Of a stretch of 64,000 nt of DNA, positions 21,451 to 35,400 are shown in pieces; the first letter of the stretch is position 1, and every line of letters begins with the position of its first letter. This DNA comes from Pollenia angustigena. Taxonomy: Eukaryota > Arthropoda > Insecta > Diptera > Polleniidae. The stretch covers positions 8,642,945-8,706,944 of the forward strand of contig OV884059.1 of NCBI GenBank assembly GCA_930367215.1, read 5' to 3'. Position numbers and translations under genes: made by a program. The notes beneath the pieces are model-generated. The model made no database searches. It saw only the letters and a program-made list of their open reading frames with translations, and was not told where the DNA came from.

Positions 21451-24400
21451 TGATTTAACATATCGTCTAGACTAAGCTTAAAAGTTAGTATAAACCGTTT
21501 CAATATTTGTTTACCTTTTCTTACTTAATTCATACTTATGAGAGATAGTAAATATACAATGGGTAGCATTTGTTTAGCATGCTTTAAGGCTGTTTAATAA
21601 AAATAGGGTTCTTTTAATAATTTTTGTTTACATTTTGCTTTATATTTTCAATTGCTAATTTTGTTGTTGTAATTTTTAAATTGTTTGTGTTCAAAAGTAT
21701 CTGTTAAGCGTATTTAAAGGCTTGTTTTGTTTGTTTTGTGTTAATAATCGTATGTATTCTTTTGTATGTTCTAGAAGAACAGTAGTGTCAAATTACTTTT
21801 TTTTTATTAGATTTTCTTTTGGCTACTTTTTAAACTAGTAAATCTTGATTGTTTTACACAGTTCCTTAGACATCTAATAAATCTTTTATTGTTAAATGAT
21901 TGAAATATCCTTAAAGATTTCGTGTTAAAAAAAAAAAAAATAACAATTAAAAAGTATCATATAAACCTTATTGCTGTTTTATAAAGCCTTTGCTAATTGT
22001 TTTTGTTTAACTTAAAGATTATATTACAGGTTTTTCAATTGTCGAAGACTAGATTTTTATCAAATAATAGAGATTTTAATATGTCTAAAAATTTTCAATT
22101 GTTTGAAAAACAGCAAATTTTAAATCTTTAAATTCTTTATAATAAAAAGAAAGAAAAAAAAAACACTTAAGACAAACAATATAAAGCAATTTCAACAGTT
22201 TTACGTGTTATTTCCATATTAAATTAAATCCATTCCCCTCCCTTTTGAGTATCAAATTAAGTATTTGAAATGTATCAAATTCCTTTTTTCTATATCTTCT
22301 ATAGGTTTTAAAGTTATGATTTTTTAAATTATATTTAAGTACTTGCGGTTAGATTACAGGGGTTTTACTAAAATTTCACAAAAGATCCTTTTTCATAAAA
22401 ACGACCATATCGCGCAAAGAGGGTAGTTTTTTCATGATTTTAAGGGTTTCTTTCCATAAAGATGTCCTTCTTTTATTTTTTTTTTTTAAGCGAATATTTG
22501 TTTAGATTACAAGCAAATTACATTAAATTTTATAAGAGGATGAAGAAAAAAAAAAACATAAAAAACAAACATAAGTATAATCTGTGAAATATTAATTTGA
22601 GATAAAGAAATTTAAAAAAGGACTTAAAAACTGTTGAGATTTTAGGATTTTAATATTAAAGCTACAATTATGGTACAAAGGGGAGGAAGAGATGCTCCAA
22701 AATCAAATGACTATGAACAAAAAAAACCCTTTAAGTCTTTTACTTTAAGCAAGTAATTGAAGAACAACTAAGCAAGTGAGAAAGTCGGTCAAGCCGGACC
22801 AAGTGTTACCTACACCACTGTATTTAAAAGTTTCGAGAGTGTTCCCTATTTAAGATCCATGGGCAATCATGTATCCGCCAGAACATAACTTTTCGGAATT
22901 TGGCATATCACGATTGTAATAAAACCTTGTTAAACAATGAAAATTTGGCTCTTTTTTAAATACCCACAAATTCCCAATCATTTTCCTAAAATCCCTTTTA
23001 AGGAAATTTTTCTTATAACTTTTGGGAATTTTTAAAATACGGTTTTCATAAAATTTCTTATTTCAAATTAGTAAAACAACGTGCATTTAAATAATTTTTG
23101 GTAGATTTTTTTCATTTCTTATGAAGTAGCAACATATTTTTGTGTAATACCAACCAACTAACAAGAGAATTAATTTCTTTTAATTGGGAATTAAAAAATT
23201 TTTATTAAGAATTTTTTAATTAATATTATTTAAACAAAGTACAATACATGATTTATGTAAAAGTTTTTATTCGAGTTTTTGCTGTTCCCAATGAATTTCC
23301 ATTAGTTTTCGTAAAAGCCCTAAAATAAGGTATTTGCTTATTTAATTTAGGAATTTAACAACTTGTACAATTTTTTTCTTTAATGTCATTTAAATAAAGT
23401 TAAATGGCCAATTTTATTTGTTATTTAAAATTTTATTCGAATTTTACGTTTCCCATGAACTCCTAGAAGTTTGGTTTAACATTATTAAGAGCGATTTATT
23501 TATTTTATTTGGGAATTAAGCAATTTGTTATTATTTTCTTTTTTAATAGATAATATTAACAAAAAAAAATTAATGTGTTTGATTTTTTATAGTTTTTTTT
23601 AGACCCTGCAAAATCCCATTAAATTTAACTTATTTTCAATGTGGAATTTTGTTTGTTTTGTTTGGGAATTAAGCAAATTTAAGTTTTTTTTTTAATATAT
23701 ATTGCTTAAGCGGTATTCCGTAATGAATAATTAAATTTTTTGTAGTTCCTCGCAAATTCCCATAAGTTTTTCCATAATCCCATAATGGGGGAATTTTTTA
23801 TTTCTTTTGGGAATTGAAAAGACAATTACAATAAACATTGATAAATTAATTAAAGAAGGTTTAATAAAGGATTTAAGTGAAATATTTTAATTTCCCGCAC
23901 ATTTCAACAAATTAATATTTTTTTTTTTTCTAAAATATAAAGTGGAGATTTGGTTCTTGTAGGTGATATGTAAATTATAGCTCTCGTATCTGTTAAAAAT
24001 ATTTTTGATTTATAAAAGTTTTATTAAAAAAATTTTGATTGCCAATTTGTTTTCTAAAGCGTTTATTCATAAAAAATATTTTAGGTTTATAACAGGTTAA
24101 TAAAACGAATTTTCTATGAAAATCTGTTAAATAAACCTTTTATTTCTTTAAAGTTTAATAATAATTTACTTTAATTTATAACATACAATTTTTAAATAAA
24201 ATTCTCAATCAAAATAGATAATCAATTACAGCAAATTTCGATCCACAAATAACATTGTTCGGCTATAGACTGCCAGCAATCGCAGTGGCGGAGATGTGGT
24301 TGTTCTCGAAACATTTAAGAAAGAAAAAACTTTTTGATACTGATACGAATTAGTTTAAGAATTATTTAATTTTAATTAAAATTTATCAACCATTTTTTGT

Positions 24401-24946
24401 TTAAAATTTTGAAAAATCCCAGTTTGGCGATTTGATATGCATTTTTTTAAGGAATTTAAAAGAAAATACTGTTTTTTAATAATCTGGAATTAAAACAACT
24501 TAAAAAGTATTAAATTTGGTTTTCAGCTTTAAATTCCTAATAAAATTTCACAAATCCCAGAATTTTTTTTTTTTTTTTTGCAAATCAAAATATCTCAACT
24601 ACAATTCGGTTTTCCTTTATTTATAAATTCCTTTTACAAGTCCCTCCAATCCCGGGAATTTTATTTTCAGGTCAAAAATCTGCCCAATAAGTTTAGAAAG
24701 GTAAAAATGGCTTTTTTAAACATATTGCATTTTTTAAGCATTTAAAAAATTGTAAAAAGTAAAAAGTTTTTTAATTTTTAAAAGAATTTATCTTTTATTC
24801 CTTTTTGCATTTTTATCGTTTCAATTTTTTTCAATGCCAATCTACTCTACAGTTTTATTATTTTCCAAAAATTTGTAACCGATACCAAATAAATAATATT
24901 GTTGATAACCAACATTATAATTAAATAAAAAGTGATGTTAGTATTT
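21451..24946. other. Long AT-rich intergenic region
   Basis: No gene is supported. It contains a family F fragment at about 22770-22885 (AAGTCGGTCAAGCCGG, CCATGGGCAATCATG). It also holds a loosely periodic stretch at about 22960-23840, in which TTTGGGAATTAAG and AATCCCATTA-like motifs recur every 100-150 bp. Confidence 0.5.
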
Positions 24947-24949
24947 ATA

Positions 24950-25817
24950 ATGGGTGATTTTTTAGCTATTATCTTTTTGGTAACACTGGTTTAAACAGCT
25001 GAAGCACGTTTCGTGTTTTGTTTCACTGTCAAACATCTTCAGTTTGATCTACAATTTAACCATGAATCGTCTTACAAACGAACAACGCTTGCAAATGATT
25101 GAATGTTATTATCAAAATGCGTGCTCTGTTAAGAAAGTTCATCGTGCGCTTCTTCCATTTTGTGGTCAGTTTAATCGGGCTCAATGGGTACGTTAATAAG
25201 CAGAATTGTCGATTTTGGAGTGAAGATTAGCCAGAAGCATTGCAAGAGCTACCAATGCATCCAGAAAAAGTCACAGTTTGGTGCGGTTTATGGGCTGGTG
25301 GCATCATTGGACCCTACTTATTTAAAGATGATGCGAATCGTAACGAAACTGTGAATGGTGAGCGCTACCGTGAGATGATATCCAACTTTTTTTTTGCCCA
25401 AAAGGCAAGAGCTTGACTTGCATGACATGTGGTTGCAACAAAACGGTGCCACATGCCACACAGCACGCTTAAGAATGGACTTATTGAGAGGCGAGTTCGG
25501 TGAACATTTTAGTTCACGTTCGGGACCGGTCAATTGGCCGCCTAGATCGTGCGATTTAACGCCTTAAGACAATTTTTTGTGGGGCTATGTTAAAGCTCAT
25601 ATCTATACACACATGCCAAATGTTGGAAAGAGTATGCCAAAATTGGACTAAGCGGATGGACCATTTAAGGCGCAGTCACGGTCAACATTTGCATGAAATA
25701 ATCTTCAAACATTAAATTATATGGACCGTACTATCGATTCAAAAAAAGGTTTCATGCATTTTTCTGAATCTTATGTGTTTTTTTTAACTTTCCTATAGCT
25801 CTTAAAAAATCACCCGA
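24950..25817 (+). mobile_element. Mariner-superfamily transposon, degenerate
   Basis: Inverted ends ATGGGTGATTTTTTAGCTAT and ATAGCTCTTAAAAAATCACC-C. The central region encodes a broken transposase. Length about 870 bp, shorter than an intact element (about 1.3 kb), consistent with internal deletion. Confidence 0.85.
25062..25730 (+). pseudogene. Mariner-type transposase, broken
   Basis: Starts MNRLTNEQRLQMIECYYQNA (helix-turn-helix part), breaks at about 25185, then resumes with VWCGLWAGGIIGPYLF, HTARLRMDLLRGEFGEHF and NWPPRSCDLTP, the catalytic-domain signature of mariner-like enzymes. A stop (TAA) follows DLTP at about 25566, before NFLWGYVKAHIY. The DNA between the two parts has been deleted. 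Not functional. Confidence 0.88.
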
Positions 25818-26830
25818 TATAAGACTCAGCCCTTAATGAAAAAAATAACATTCAGAGAATATTTTTTTAAAATTCTTCTCATTTTGAAAACAAAACTGTC
25901 CATTTAATTTATACACCAAAAAAAGGTCTGAGAATTGTAAACAATATTGATTAAGAAACAACAACAACAATAGCGTAAAAAGAAACCCCCTTAAAACTGT
26001 GTGAATCTGAGAAAATAATAAGCTCGTTAACAAAGAAAAACCAATAACAACCAGCGTTGCCATATTTAAAAAAGTGCAAATTAAAAAAATTATATTTACT
26101 AAAAAAAAAAACACCAAATTTAAAAATAAAAAAAAAGAAAATTATAATTAAGAACAATTTTTATTTTTATTTTTTTTTTTTATTTTTTTTTTTTTTAGTT
26201 GAACTGTTAATTTTTAATTTTTTAATTTTCATTAAATTTTTTTCACTGAGGGAAGGAATTTTACAACTTGGAATTTTTATTAAAATTTATTGATAATTTT
26301 TCTTGGCTGAGCTGGTATTTGAACACTGCACCACTGCGGTGCCCGTTAGCCAACAGTCAAACATCAATCTTTAACCAGTAGTACTGGTGGTTCGAAATTT
26401 GCTGTTATTATCACTTAAATTTCAAATTACATGTTGCCTCCTTTTTCCTCTGTTTTTTCGTATTCTTTCTGTCAATACTTTGTCTTGAAAACCTGAATAC
26501 ATTTGTTTATTATGTTTTTCTGTCCACTTTCGTCGACATTTTATTTGTACAAATGTAAACATTAGAGCTTGTGCCATAGCTATTTTTAAGAACAATTTTG
26601 ATTTTTTTTTTTTTTTTTGGTTGAACTGTTAATTTTTAATTTTTTTGATATTCTTTAATTAGGCTTGTGTTCTCTGTTTTGCAGGGAGTTTAAATGGTTC
26701 GAGACTGCAGAAGTGTCTGGGAAATAGTCTGATGGATATTGGCTGATTTTATTCACCCAAGTGAGCCGTCCTTGTGTCGGCTGTCCATTGAAAAAAAGAA
26801 ATTGGGTAAGATAATGGCTTCAGAAATAAA
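25818..26830. other. Intergenic, low complexity
   Basis: Long T tracts; GTTGAACTGTTAATTTTTAA occurs twice (about 26199 and 26623). A short tRNA-like stretch near 26317-26345 (complement has GTTCAAATACC) may be a SINE remnant. No gene supported. Confidence 0.4.
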
Positions 26831-26831
26831 A

Positions 26832-27508
26832 TAGAAAAATGCATCGTCATATTGATGATGCCCTTACATCAGAATTGTGACATCAATGTTACTACAAATG
26901 GCATCAATGATGCAAAAAGTAACATCAATCCAATGACTAACGTCTTCGTACAATTTTGTAATTTTTAACGTGTCATCTATTTTATGACTATGTGACATCA
27001 ATTCGATGCCACATTTTTAATATTATTAACATTATAAGAAGCAAAAATTCCTATATTCTATTTTTTAAATTATTTAGTTAAATAGATAAAATTTTTAAAG
27101 CAGAATGATAAAGAAAACAATATCGGACATGCTGCTGGTGTCTTACAATTGAGAGTTCTGTAAATAAAGGGCGGAATACAACAAAATTGAAACAAAAATT
27201 TGTAACGGGTAAGTAATTAATAATATTCTCTCACTTTGACTAAAGTCAATTCCAATGACTTTGACTTAATGACAATCTGTAATTAAATTGATGCTAATGT
27301 GTCCTTTCTCCGATGTTACTGCGTCATCGCACTGAGGACATAATCAGCATTTCTGTGATGCCGATGTGTCATCCCATTGATGACATAATTTCATTTTGAC
27401 CCTGATGACACTTTGGCCAAGTGATGTTAATGGCGTCAAAAACGAAGACATTTGTCATAGTACTGATGTCAAAATACATCAGGGGTTATGACGCCTTTTC
27501 TATCAGTG
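26832..27508. mobile_element. Possible inverted-repeat element rich in ATGACATC motifs
   Basis: The left edge ATAGAAAAATGCATCGTCAT and right edge GACGCCTTTTCTAT are weakly complementary. The interior contains at least a dozen GATGTCA/TGACATC-type motifs. No coding region. Boundaries tentative. Confidence 0.45.
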
Positions 27509-27962
27509 TATAAAAAAATTTCAGGTACACAAATTTTTTGTAAAAACTGCAAAATTTGCACAATTATAAAATAATAGTCCTAAAAAAAATCATTTAAAAA
27601 AAAACATATTTTTTAAACAAAAAAACTGCTTAATGCTTTGAAAAACTGCAAAATGCAGACATATTCGCACATTTGGCAACGCTGACAACAACAACAACAA
27701 ATACACTATAAGTTTAATAACCGTATTAATTACCCAACAGTTGTTTCATTTAATTAAGGATTTTGTAAAGACAATAAGGGAAATTAGCAAGAGCAACATT
27801 TAGGTAACAACATCGAAAGAGACACTTTTGTTTTGTTTTTCTGAGCGAGAGTATATTAATAAAGATAAACCAAGGTTAAATTAACTTTTAAGAAATACAA
27901 ACATACATACACAAACAAACACATGGGTATACATAAAAATTATTATCACTGAAGCTGGCATA

Positions 27963-29582
27963 CAGTTAGGGACAAAATTGTTCACGAAATTATAAAACAT
28001 TTATGTTTATCATGAAAACTATTAAAGTTTCAACTTGGAAACTTTCAAAAACTATTGTATGGGTTTCTACATTTTAAAATAATACTATGTAAACTTATTT
28101 TCAAAAGTACCGTTTGTTTTTATATTAATACTAAGCTAACATCCAAACCATATGTGTGAACAATATTGACCCTGTGTGAATCTGTCATAAAAATTCCAAC
28201 AAAATTTCAAGTTTTATCTGTGGGATTTGCTTTTAAAGTGAGTCAATTAATTCATTAATATTAAATATTTTTAAAATTTGAAAAAAATTCGAGCAGTTAA
28301 ATTTTGCCTAGTTTCTTCAAGAACTGTAAGTCAGAAGCGGCAATTTTAAAACAAAGCATTGTGAAAAATTTATAAAAAGAAGTCTCACATCGCAAGATCA
28401 CACAAAATACAACAATTCAGAGAGATTTGAATGTTAAATAAAAAAAAGTGTAGTTTGGATACCAAAAGCAACAAAGCTGGTCGCCCAAAAAAAAACTTTA
28501 GCCAAATGATTTTCGCGAATCAAAGCGACTTATTGTTACTGGTGTTGTCAGTATAGCTATTAAGGTAAGGCAAATACTGAGCATAGAGTGCAATTTAGAT
28601 GTAAGCGCTAAAAACATACGAAGTTGCTTAAGTTCTAGTAGATTGGTAGCTAGAATAAAGAGCGACAACCCATCTTTTAGCAAAAATAACAGCTGAAAAC
28701 GGCTGAAGTTTGCAAAAAAGTAAGAAAATTCAGTTTAAAGATTTAATTCGTGTAACATGCTTAGATCGGACAAAAATTATCGGATTGCAGGCAGGCGGAC
28801 GGGTGTTAACATGGCTGGCGTAAAAGGGTTAGCGTAAAAGAGTGAAATAATTCCAAATGTTAAAATTTTGATGATCTCATAAATGACATGAGAATGTTTT
28901 CGCGGGAACCAGCTTCGAACACTCCGCTAATTCAGGAGAAAAATGTGTGCCAAGCACTACATAATCATCATTAAAGACCCGTTGATTCCCAGATAAGCCA
29001 TATTCGGCTAAGAATCACGACAGGGTGATATCATTATGCAGGACAACAATATTAAGAATACTTCAGAAATACCTAAAAGTTAGTTTGAAGAAAATAAAAA
29101 CTCGAAAATAATTTTACCTAATTAGTCGCCAGAGTAGTAGCCACTTGAGTAACTTTGGTCCTTTCCAAAATACCACTTTTTTGTTTGCTCAGAGGAACCC
29201 GCCTAACACTGGATATAAGCTTAGCGAGCTTGCCGTTAAAGCTTGGAAAAAATAGAGCCAAAACTGCTAAGAACTCTTGTAAAATAATGCAAAAAAGATT
29301 AAGGCAGCTTAAAAGAGCAAATGGACAACATACCAAACGCTAGGACCTAATTACAACAATAATCTCTAACTAGGGTCATAATTGTTCACATCCAGAAGTC
29401 AATACTGACACCGTGTAAAATATTATGAACATATATTTTTTGGAAAAGTTTTTATTTTTGAGTTCTTGAAATGTTCTACTTTTCATATAGTAAAAAAAAT
29501 TTAAATAGTTATAAATAAAACAAAAATTTATAGCCTATTTTGCCAATAACGCTAAATTTGTGAACAATTTTGTCCCTAACTG
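27963..29582 (+). mobile_element. Tc1-like transposon, inactive (1620 bp)
   Basis: Inverted ends CAGTTAGGGACAAAATTGTT and its complement (29582 side) match over at least 23 bp, flanked by TA at 27961-27962 and 29583-29584 as expected of Tc1/mariner. A second GTCATAATTGTTCAC-like motif near 29366 is subterminal. The transposase inside is broken. Confidence 0.92.
28440..29343 (+). pseudogene. Tc1-like transposase remnant
   Basis: Recognisable pieces in shifting frames: KAGRPKK (GRPR-like linker) near 28470, then a helix region with LSSSRLVARIKSDNPSFS and KRLKFAKK near 28628-28720. The terminal block RLRQLKRANGQHTKR at 29299-29343 is the usual Tc1 C-terminus. Multiple stops and frameshifts intervene. 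An opposite-strand frame at 28498-28683 is a shadow. Confidence 0.8.
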
Positions 29583-29584
29583 TA

Positions 29585-30446
29585 TATTAAACTTGTTATT
29601 GTTGTAGATTAATACATTAACTTCGCGGTTTTTGTAAGCCTAATTAACAGTGTTGCCTTATTGTAACGCCATTTCTATTAATTAAGTTTAATTCTTTATT
29701 TGTTTTTTTTTTTTTTCCTTTAAAGGCTTATCGCCTAATAAACAACAAAATACACAAGAAAACAAGAAGTAGTTTTACCCCTCCCTGTTTTGAATTTAAG
29801 GCTTAGGACACGTGTGTTTTGTTAAAACCTTTTAACAGCCCTAATAACTCAGTTCATAGCTGTTGCTGGGGTTTTTTTTTTGTTTTTAATAAAATGTTTT
29901 GTCATCATTTATTTGTTTAACAAAATTTTTATTATTCTTATTAAGATAAAACTTTAACTTATTTATATTTGTGGGTGTGCCATTGTTTTGTTGCCATTTA
30001 GAGTATTTTATTACATTTTAATGAATTTATGTCGTCTGGTCCATTATAAATGGTTTTTTTGTCAGTTTTTTCTCATATTTTTAATTTTTGTTTGGTCTCT
30101 CCATTTGGGAATTTTTATTTCACTTAAAAAAAAATGCTGTTTGTGTTTTATTTCAAATGTCATGTGTAACGAAAGCCAGCATAAACTAAGAGTAAAGAAA
30201 TAAGTCAAACTTTAGAAGAGCTATTTGGATTTATTATAAAGTAATGGGCTAACTTTAGTCTGAATTATAGGTGCGAACTATAGTTAAGTCTTTAACCCTA
30301 GAAGTACATTAAGGGTACTCCCCGTCGAATCGACGAATTATTAAAAAAAATTGCAGCGGAACGATTTGGAAGTAAAAAATCAGCAAAATTTTTTATGTTA
30401 AACGTTTTATTAAAAAATAAAATAAATTAAAACTAGCTTGACTATA
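29585..30446. other. Intergenic, with a possible piggyBac-type end
   Basis: No gene supported. At 30292 the sequence reads TTAACCCTAGAAG, which looks like a TTAA target site plus a piggyBac-type terminus. No matching right end was found. Confidence 0.45.
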
Positions 30447-30454
30447 ATTTAGAT

Positions 30455-31322
30455 CAGTGATAGCCACTCCATAGCCTCGCGAGGCAGTCAATAATCGTAT
30501 TTTTCACACAGACACGGTCGGCAATTCACATGTATACAACAACTTTGTTCGTTTCAGAACATCAGTGTATCAGCGACCGCAGCTTCTGTTTGCGACCTTA
30601 CACAAGCACATAATCACCCCTATCGTGAATAATTTTTCCCTCGTAATTTTTCCCCTTTTCACATATTTGCGATCATGAACAACTCCCATGAAAAAATGTA
30701 ATTCAAAGGAGAATAATAACGTGAAAAAATGTTCACGGGAAAAATTCCCCTTATCGTGAAAAATTTTTTCCCTCGTAATTTGTTCACATTTCCCTTAGAT
30801 TTTCTCACTTTATTTTTGCTAGGGAACAGAACATGTATTTAAGAAGCTCCTCCTATAAATCGAATATTAAAAAAGGTTAATAAAGTTAATAAGGCACAAA
30901 CCGATATATTGCTCAACAAAATGCAAAACAACAGGTCGATTGCCTGCGGATTTGTGAAGCTTTCGATTGACTTGGTGGCAGAATTTTGGAAATTATTTTA
31001 CTACATTAAATTTAAAAAGTGCAAAAAACTAACGTTGTAATCAAACTATCCCTCCAGTACTAAATATTTTAATTTATTATTTTAACTTTTCTTTAAAATA
31101 TATACTTGTATATTTTTGAACAAAAATTTCATTGATTTTTAATTTTTTTAATCTTTCTTCTTTTTTTAAATTCACTGGAACTGATAGCGTGGAAAATTTT
31201 TCACATGAGATTCACGATTGCTTTTTTCCCTTCGAGGGGAATGAAAATTTCATGGGAACAAAAATTCCAGGGGTGAATATCTTTGTGTGCTTGTGCGTGC
31301 GTTCGGGGCTTGGTTATCACTG
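30455..31322. mobile_element. Non-autonomous hAT-like element with nested repeat (868 bp)
   Basis: Short inverted ends CAGTGATAGCCA and TGGTTATCACTG. An exact 8-bp target duplication ATTTAGAT is at 30447-30454 and 31323-31330. Inside is another inverted-repeat unit from ACCCCTATCGTGAATAA (about 30618) to AAATTCCAGGGGT (about 31274), containing repeated TTTTTCCCTCGTAATTT. No transposase seen. Confidence 0.85.
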
Positions 31323-31330
31323 ATTTAGAT

Positions 31331-32488
31331 GTTTGAATTTTCAGTAGTTAACAGGTATGTGATGAAAATCGATCGATTTCAAAACGAACGTTTTTAAAAG
31401 GTGTGATGAATTTCGAAGGATTTTAAAATCCATTTCTGAATTATAGTTAACGTATATAACCCTCCTGGGTTATACAAGGCCTTAGTTTTAACCATCGACT
31501 AGACAGAAGATTAAACTTTAATTTATTCTGCGGCTAAGTCCGTGATCAAAACGTGTAATTTGGTCTGTAATTTTGCAAATGCATGGACAGAATTAAAGAT
31601 GCCTTCTTATTTACCGCATAAATGGCAAATAATACGTGTTCTTGTTTACGTTCAAGTGCATCCAACTGACACTTATGAATAAGGAACAGTTAAAAGGGGA
31701 AGTTTAACTAAGCAACCGATTTTGAAAGTTTACAAAAAAAAACCAATAGGGGTACTTCTTTCAATTAGAGTTTTTCCGATAAGAAATATTAAAAAAAAGT
31801 TCTTCATTTCAAAAATTTTATGATTTTTTTTTGTATCCTTCATTCCCCTTCATAATTTTTCAACACGTTGACCATCATTTATCATTCTTAAGTAAACGAC
31901 ATAATTTTTGTTTGTGTTGTTGTCCTCGTCTTCGTTGTTTGACGTTCACGTTAACATTACCACATTGACGTGGACTAGACGACTTAAGGGAACATTTTCG
32001 TTTAATATTAAATGTGTCTGCGTGCCTTTTGGACGACTCAAATTACCTTGACAGTGAAATTTGTTCAGTAAACAGAAATTTTGCTTGAAGACGATACAGG
32101 GCAGGTGAATAAAAAATTATGAAAAATGTGAATGGGTCAAAAACGATTTTTATCTTTTTTGAAAAATAAGTTTAAGTTTTAAAAAACTGCAATTTCTTCC
32201 CCTTCTTCAAAAAAAAAAAAAAAAAAAAAAAAAACTTTGCTTTTACTTCTGATTCCTTAAATGCAAAAAGTCGCTTTCAAATCAACTCAGAGAGCGAAAA
32301 GTTGTACAAAATTGTCGACAGTTTTGGCTACGACTGTAGTTTTTTAAGGGTTTAAGATTTTAAACTTGTCGAATTATATTTATAAAAATAAACAAATATA
32401 ATATAATTATTTATATAAAATTTTCTCTTAAACATATTTTTAACAGGAAATTTTTTTTAAAGGAAAATCAAGCAACCTTAAATTATTA
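31331..32488. other. Intergenic, 3' side of the 1275-aa gene
   Basis: AT-rich, with a 28-base A tract at about 32208-32234. No gene or clear element seen. A consensus polyadenylation signal for the minus-strand gene was not found with confidence. Confidence 0.5.
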
Positions 32489-35400
32489 TTATTTCTCGGT
32501 CTGGTAAAGAAACTCCTTATCGTCCTGAAATTTAAAGCAAAAAGTCTTGAAGCATAGACGTTTCTTGGGGACAGCAGTTGTAGGCGAATTTCCAGAGAAA
32601 TCACTCGTATTTTGTACATCATAATTGTCTATGACTTTAACTTCAGTTGTTTCTGGATTGATCTGATAGAATCTCTTTTTCAGTTCTGATAGGGGAACCG
32701 CGCTTAAATCTAAAACTGCTACATCTTCCGTATCCACAATATTAGATTTTATGTCAGTTTTTAAGTGTGAAATTGTGAAGGGGGATAAAGTCAATGAAGA
32801 ACTTTCCGTTGTGGAATACTGGTTTGTTGTTAAGGTAGGTTCAATTGCTAAGGAGCGACTCTGGACTTCCGCTTTAGAGGTTAGATCCTGCTGCTCTGCG
32901 CTTTTTTCTTCCGAAAGTAAATCATGTTTTACAATTCTTTTAATGAAAGAAGGTAGTAGAGACTTTGGACTAATGGAGGCTGGACTTCTATTAGAAAGGG
33001 TAGTGTAAGAGGGATAAGCTGGCGTTGTTGTCGTTGTTTTAGCTATTTCACTTTCATCAGAATTGTTATTAGAAGGCCGATTTTCCATATGCTGTTGCTC
33101 ATTTGGATTTGTGATTTTATTGTTTAAAGCTGAGCTTAGATAATTTCTTATAAGTTCTCGTATAAAAGGCGGAATTTCCAAAGCTGTACTGGGTGGAATT
33201 TGTGACTGGAGACTTAAATCGTCTTTTGTTTTGAAAGGAATGGATATTTTAAGTGGACCTGAATTAGAAAAACCTTGTGACTGATAATTATATTCATCTT
33301 TTGACTCGAAATTATTATATATTTTTGGATTAGGGCTAGAAAAGTCTAGTGGCTGAAAGTTGGAATTTCCTTTAACCTTTAAGGGAACAATTCCTCCTTG
33401 ATCATATTCAGAGTTTGGGGAAGAAAGCGTTCTTTTCCAAGAACTTGAAAGTGGGGGCAAATAGTTGTTATTAATGGCTTCATTAATAAAAGGATGTAAA
33501 ACACCCTGACTTGGTAAAGGATGTTGTTTATTCAATTGGTAAACAGAATTTTCGCTTTTGCTGAAATGCAGCAATCCTTCAATATCTTCTGGTTGAACCT
33601 CAGGAATTTTTGAAGTATCGAAAGGCACAGATGTTACTTCTACTGTTGCAGGCTGTTCTGAGTTTAATTCATATTCAGAAGTATATCCCATTTCAGCAAG
33701 AATTTTCTTTCTTACAAGATCTCTCATTGCAGGAGTTATAGATGTAGAAGGTTGGTTTAAGGTTAGAAATTCTTTTAAAACTAAATCAGATAACGATGGG
33801 GAAATGACTTTGTTGTTTGAAAATTCCGGTTGAGGTCTTAGATCATTTACAATATTTTGCAGAGCTTGTTCTCTAACAGCTAAAGAGTTTAGATCAGCAT
33901 TTACGGCATTCTTAAAGGGAAATGGTGGCTCTGAAACATCTGGAAGTGGTTGTCTTTGATTTTTGGTAGAGAAGGTGAGGCCGTTGTCATCCGTTGATTG
34001 TTGAAGAAATTGTTCTATTCCATTGTTTGTTTGGAACGAAGTTAAAGTGCTTTCTAAAGTGTTATGTTTTGGATTTTCAGCTTTTTTGAAAGCAGTGAAT
34101 CCTTCAAAATCTCCAGACTGGCCTCTAACTTTCTCATCAGTTTTAGAAAACGCTGATATTTCTTTTCCAGGTTCCACTTGTTCTAGAGTGCTTTCTATTT
34201 CATTTTTAAATGGTTCATCGGGTTTTATGGGCCATATGCTGAAGCTGTTTTCTTTGTCGATTGAATTAAATTGACTGTTGGCATCTAAAGGTTGCAGTTT
34301 GTAAACGCTGTCCTTGTTTAAAGTTAACAATCCATCTCTAGCGTTTAAAGGCTTTTCTCCAGGATTGACAATTTTGTTATGGTATGTCATTAAGTCAACT
34401 AAAGCATTTAAATTATCTTGCCCGGAACTAATGACTTTGTTAAAGGAAGAGAGTTGCATTTTGTCTTCGGATGATTGTTTAAGAGGACTTACGTCTGTGT
34501 TACCATGTGATTCACTTTTATATTTTATTTCATTGTTATCAAATACCGTATGATTTGATTTACCCAAAGGCTTTGGTGTAGGACTATCACCTGTTCTGGA
34601 TGGGTGGAACGCAACTAATGACTCTAAAGGCTGGGTGCTGAAATTCTTTTTAATGACAAAAGAAAATGGTTCTTCTTTGCCATCTACAGTTCTTGCTTGG
34701 GTATTTTCTATCTCATTTTTGTTATCAACTGGCTGCTGTCTAGCACTTTTGCTTCCATTAGAAACAGCAGATCGATCTTCTACATGTAGAGTTTGGTGAG
34801 TAGTACTTTCGAGCTTGTTGCGAAGAGTTGAAAATGTTTCTTTACCATTTGAAAATAGTTGTCTTTTGCTATCAGCGAAACTCGAAGAAATTTGTTGGCT
34901 TTTGTCATCTAAAATTTGTGTTGTAAGATCCTCGCTTTCGTCTTGTACATAAATGAGGAACTTTGCTTCTTCATTTTGGGATGAGAGTTGATGAGCGGAA
35001 GCTTCTGTTGATTTTGAGATAGGGCTACTAGTTAAATGTAGATTTGGGCTTTTATCATCTGGCGAACGGTCTTCGTTGTTTAAAGAATCTTTCGAAAATT
35101 GCTGATGCCAATTTTCCTTTTCCTTATTGGAAGAAGATAATTGATTCTTGTCATCTAGAACTTGCTGTTTAGATTGTTCTTTTTTAGAAATAGAAGAGTT
35201 CAGATTTGAAGTTCCTGTAGCTTTAATGTCAGATAAAACAGATTGTTCTTGGACTTTTAACATTTCAATTCCATTTTCAGGTTGATCGGTTTCATTAGAC
35301 TGTTGCGGCAAACTTTGAGGATAATTGGCTTCTAAAGATTGTTCTTTTGCACTTTGATCTTCTTGGGAGCGTATTTTCGTATCTCTCGGTTGATGTTGAG

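Noticed and set aside
25833..26293. Overlapping frames rich in Phe, Leu and Lys
   Set aside because: Low-complexity A/T tracts on both strands.
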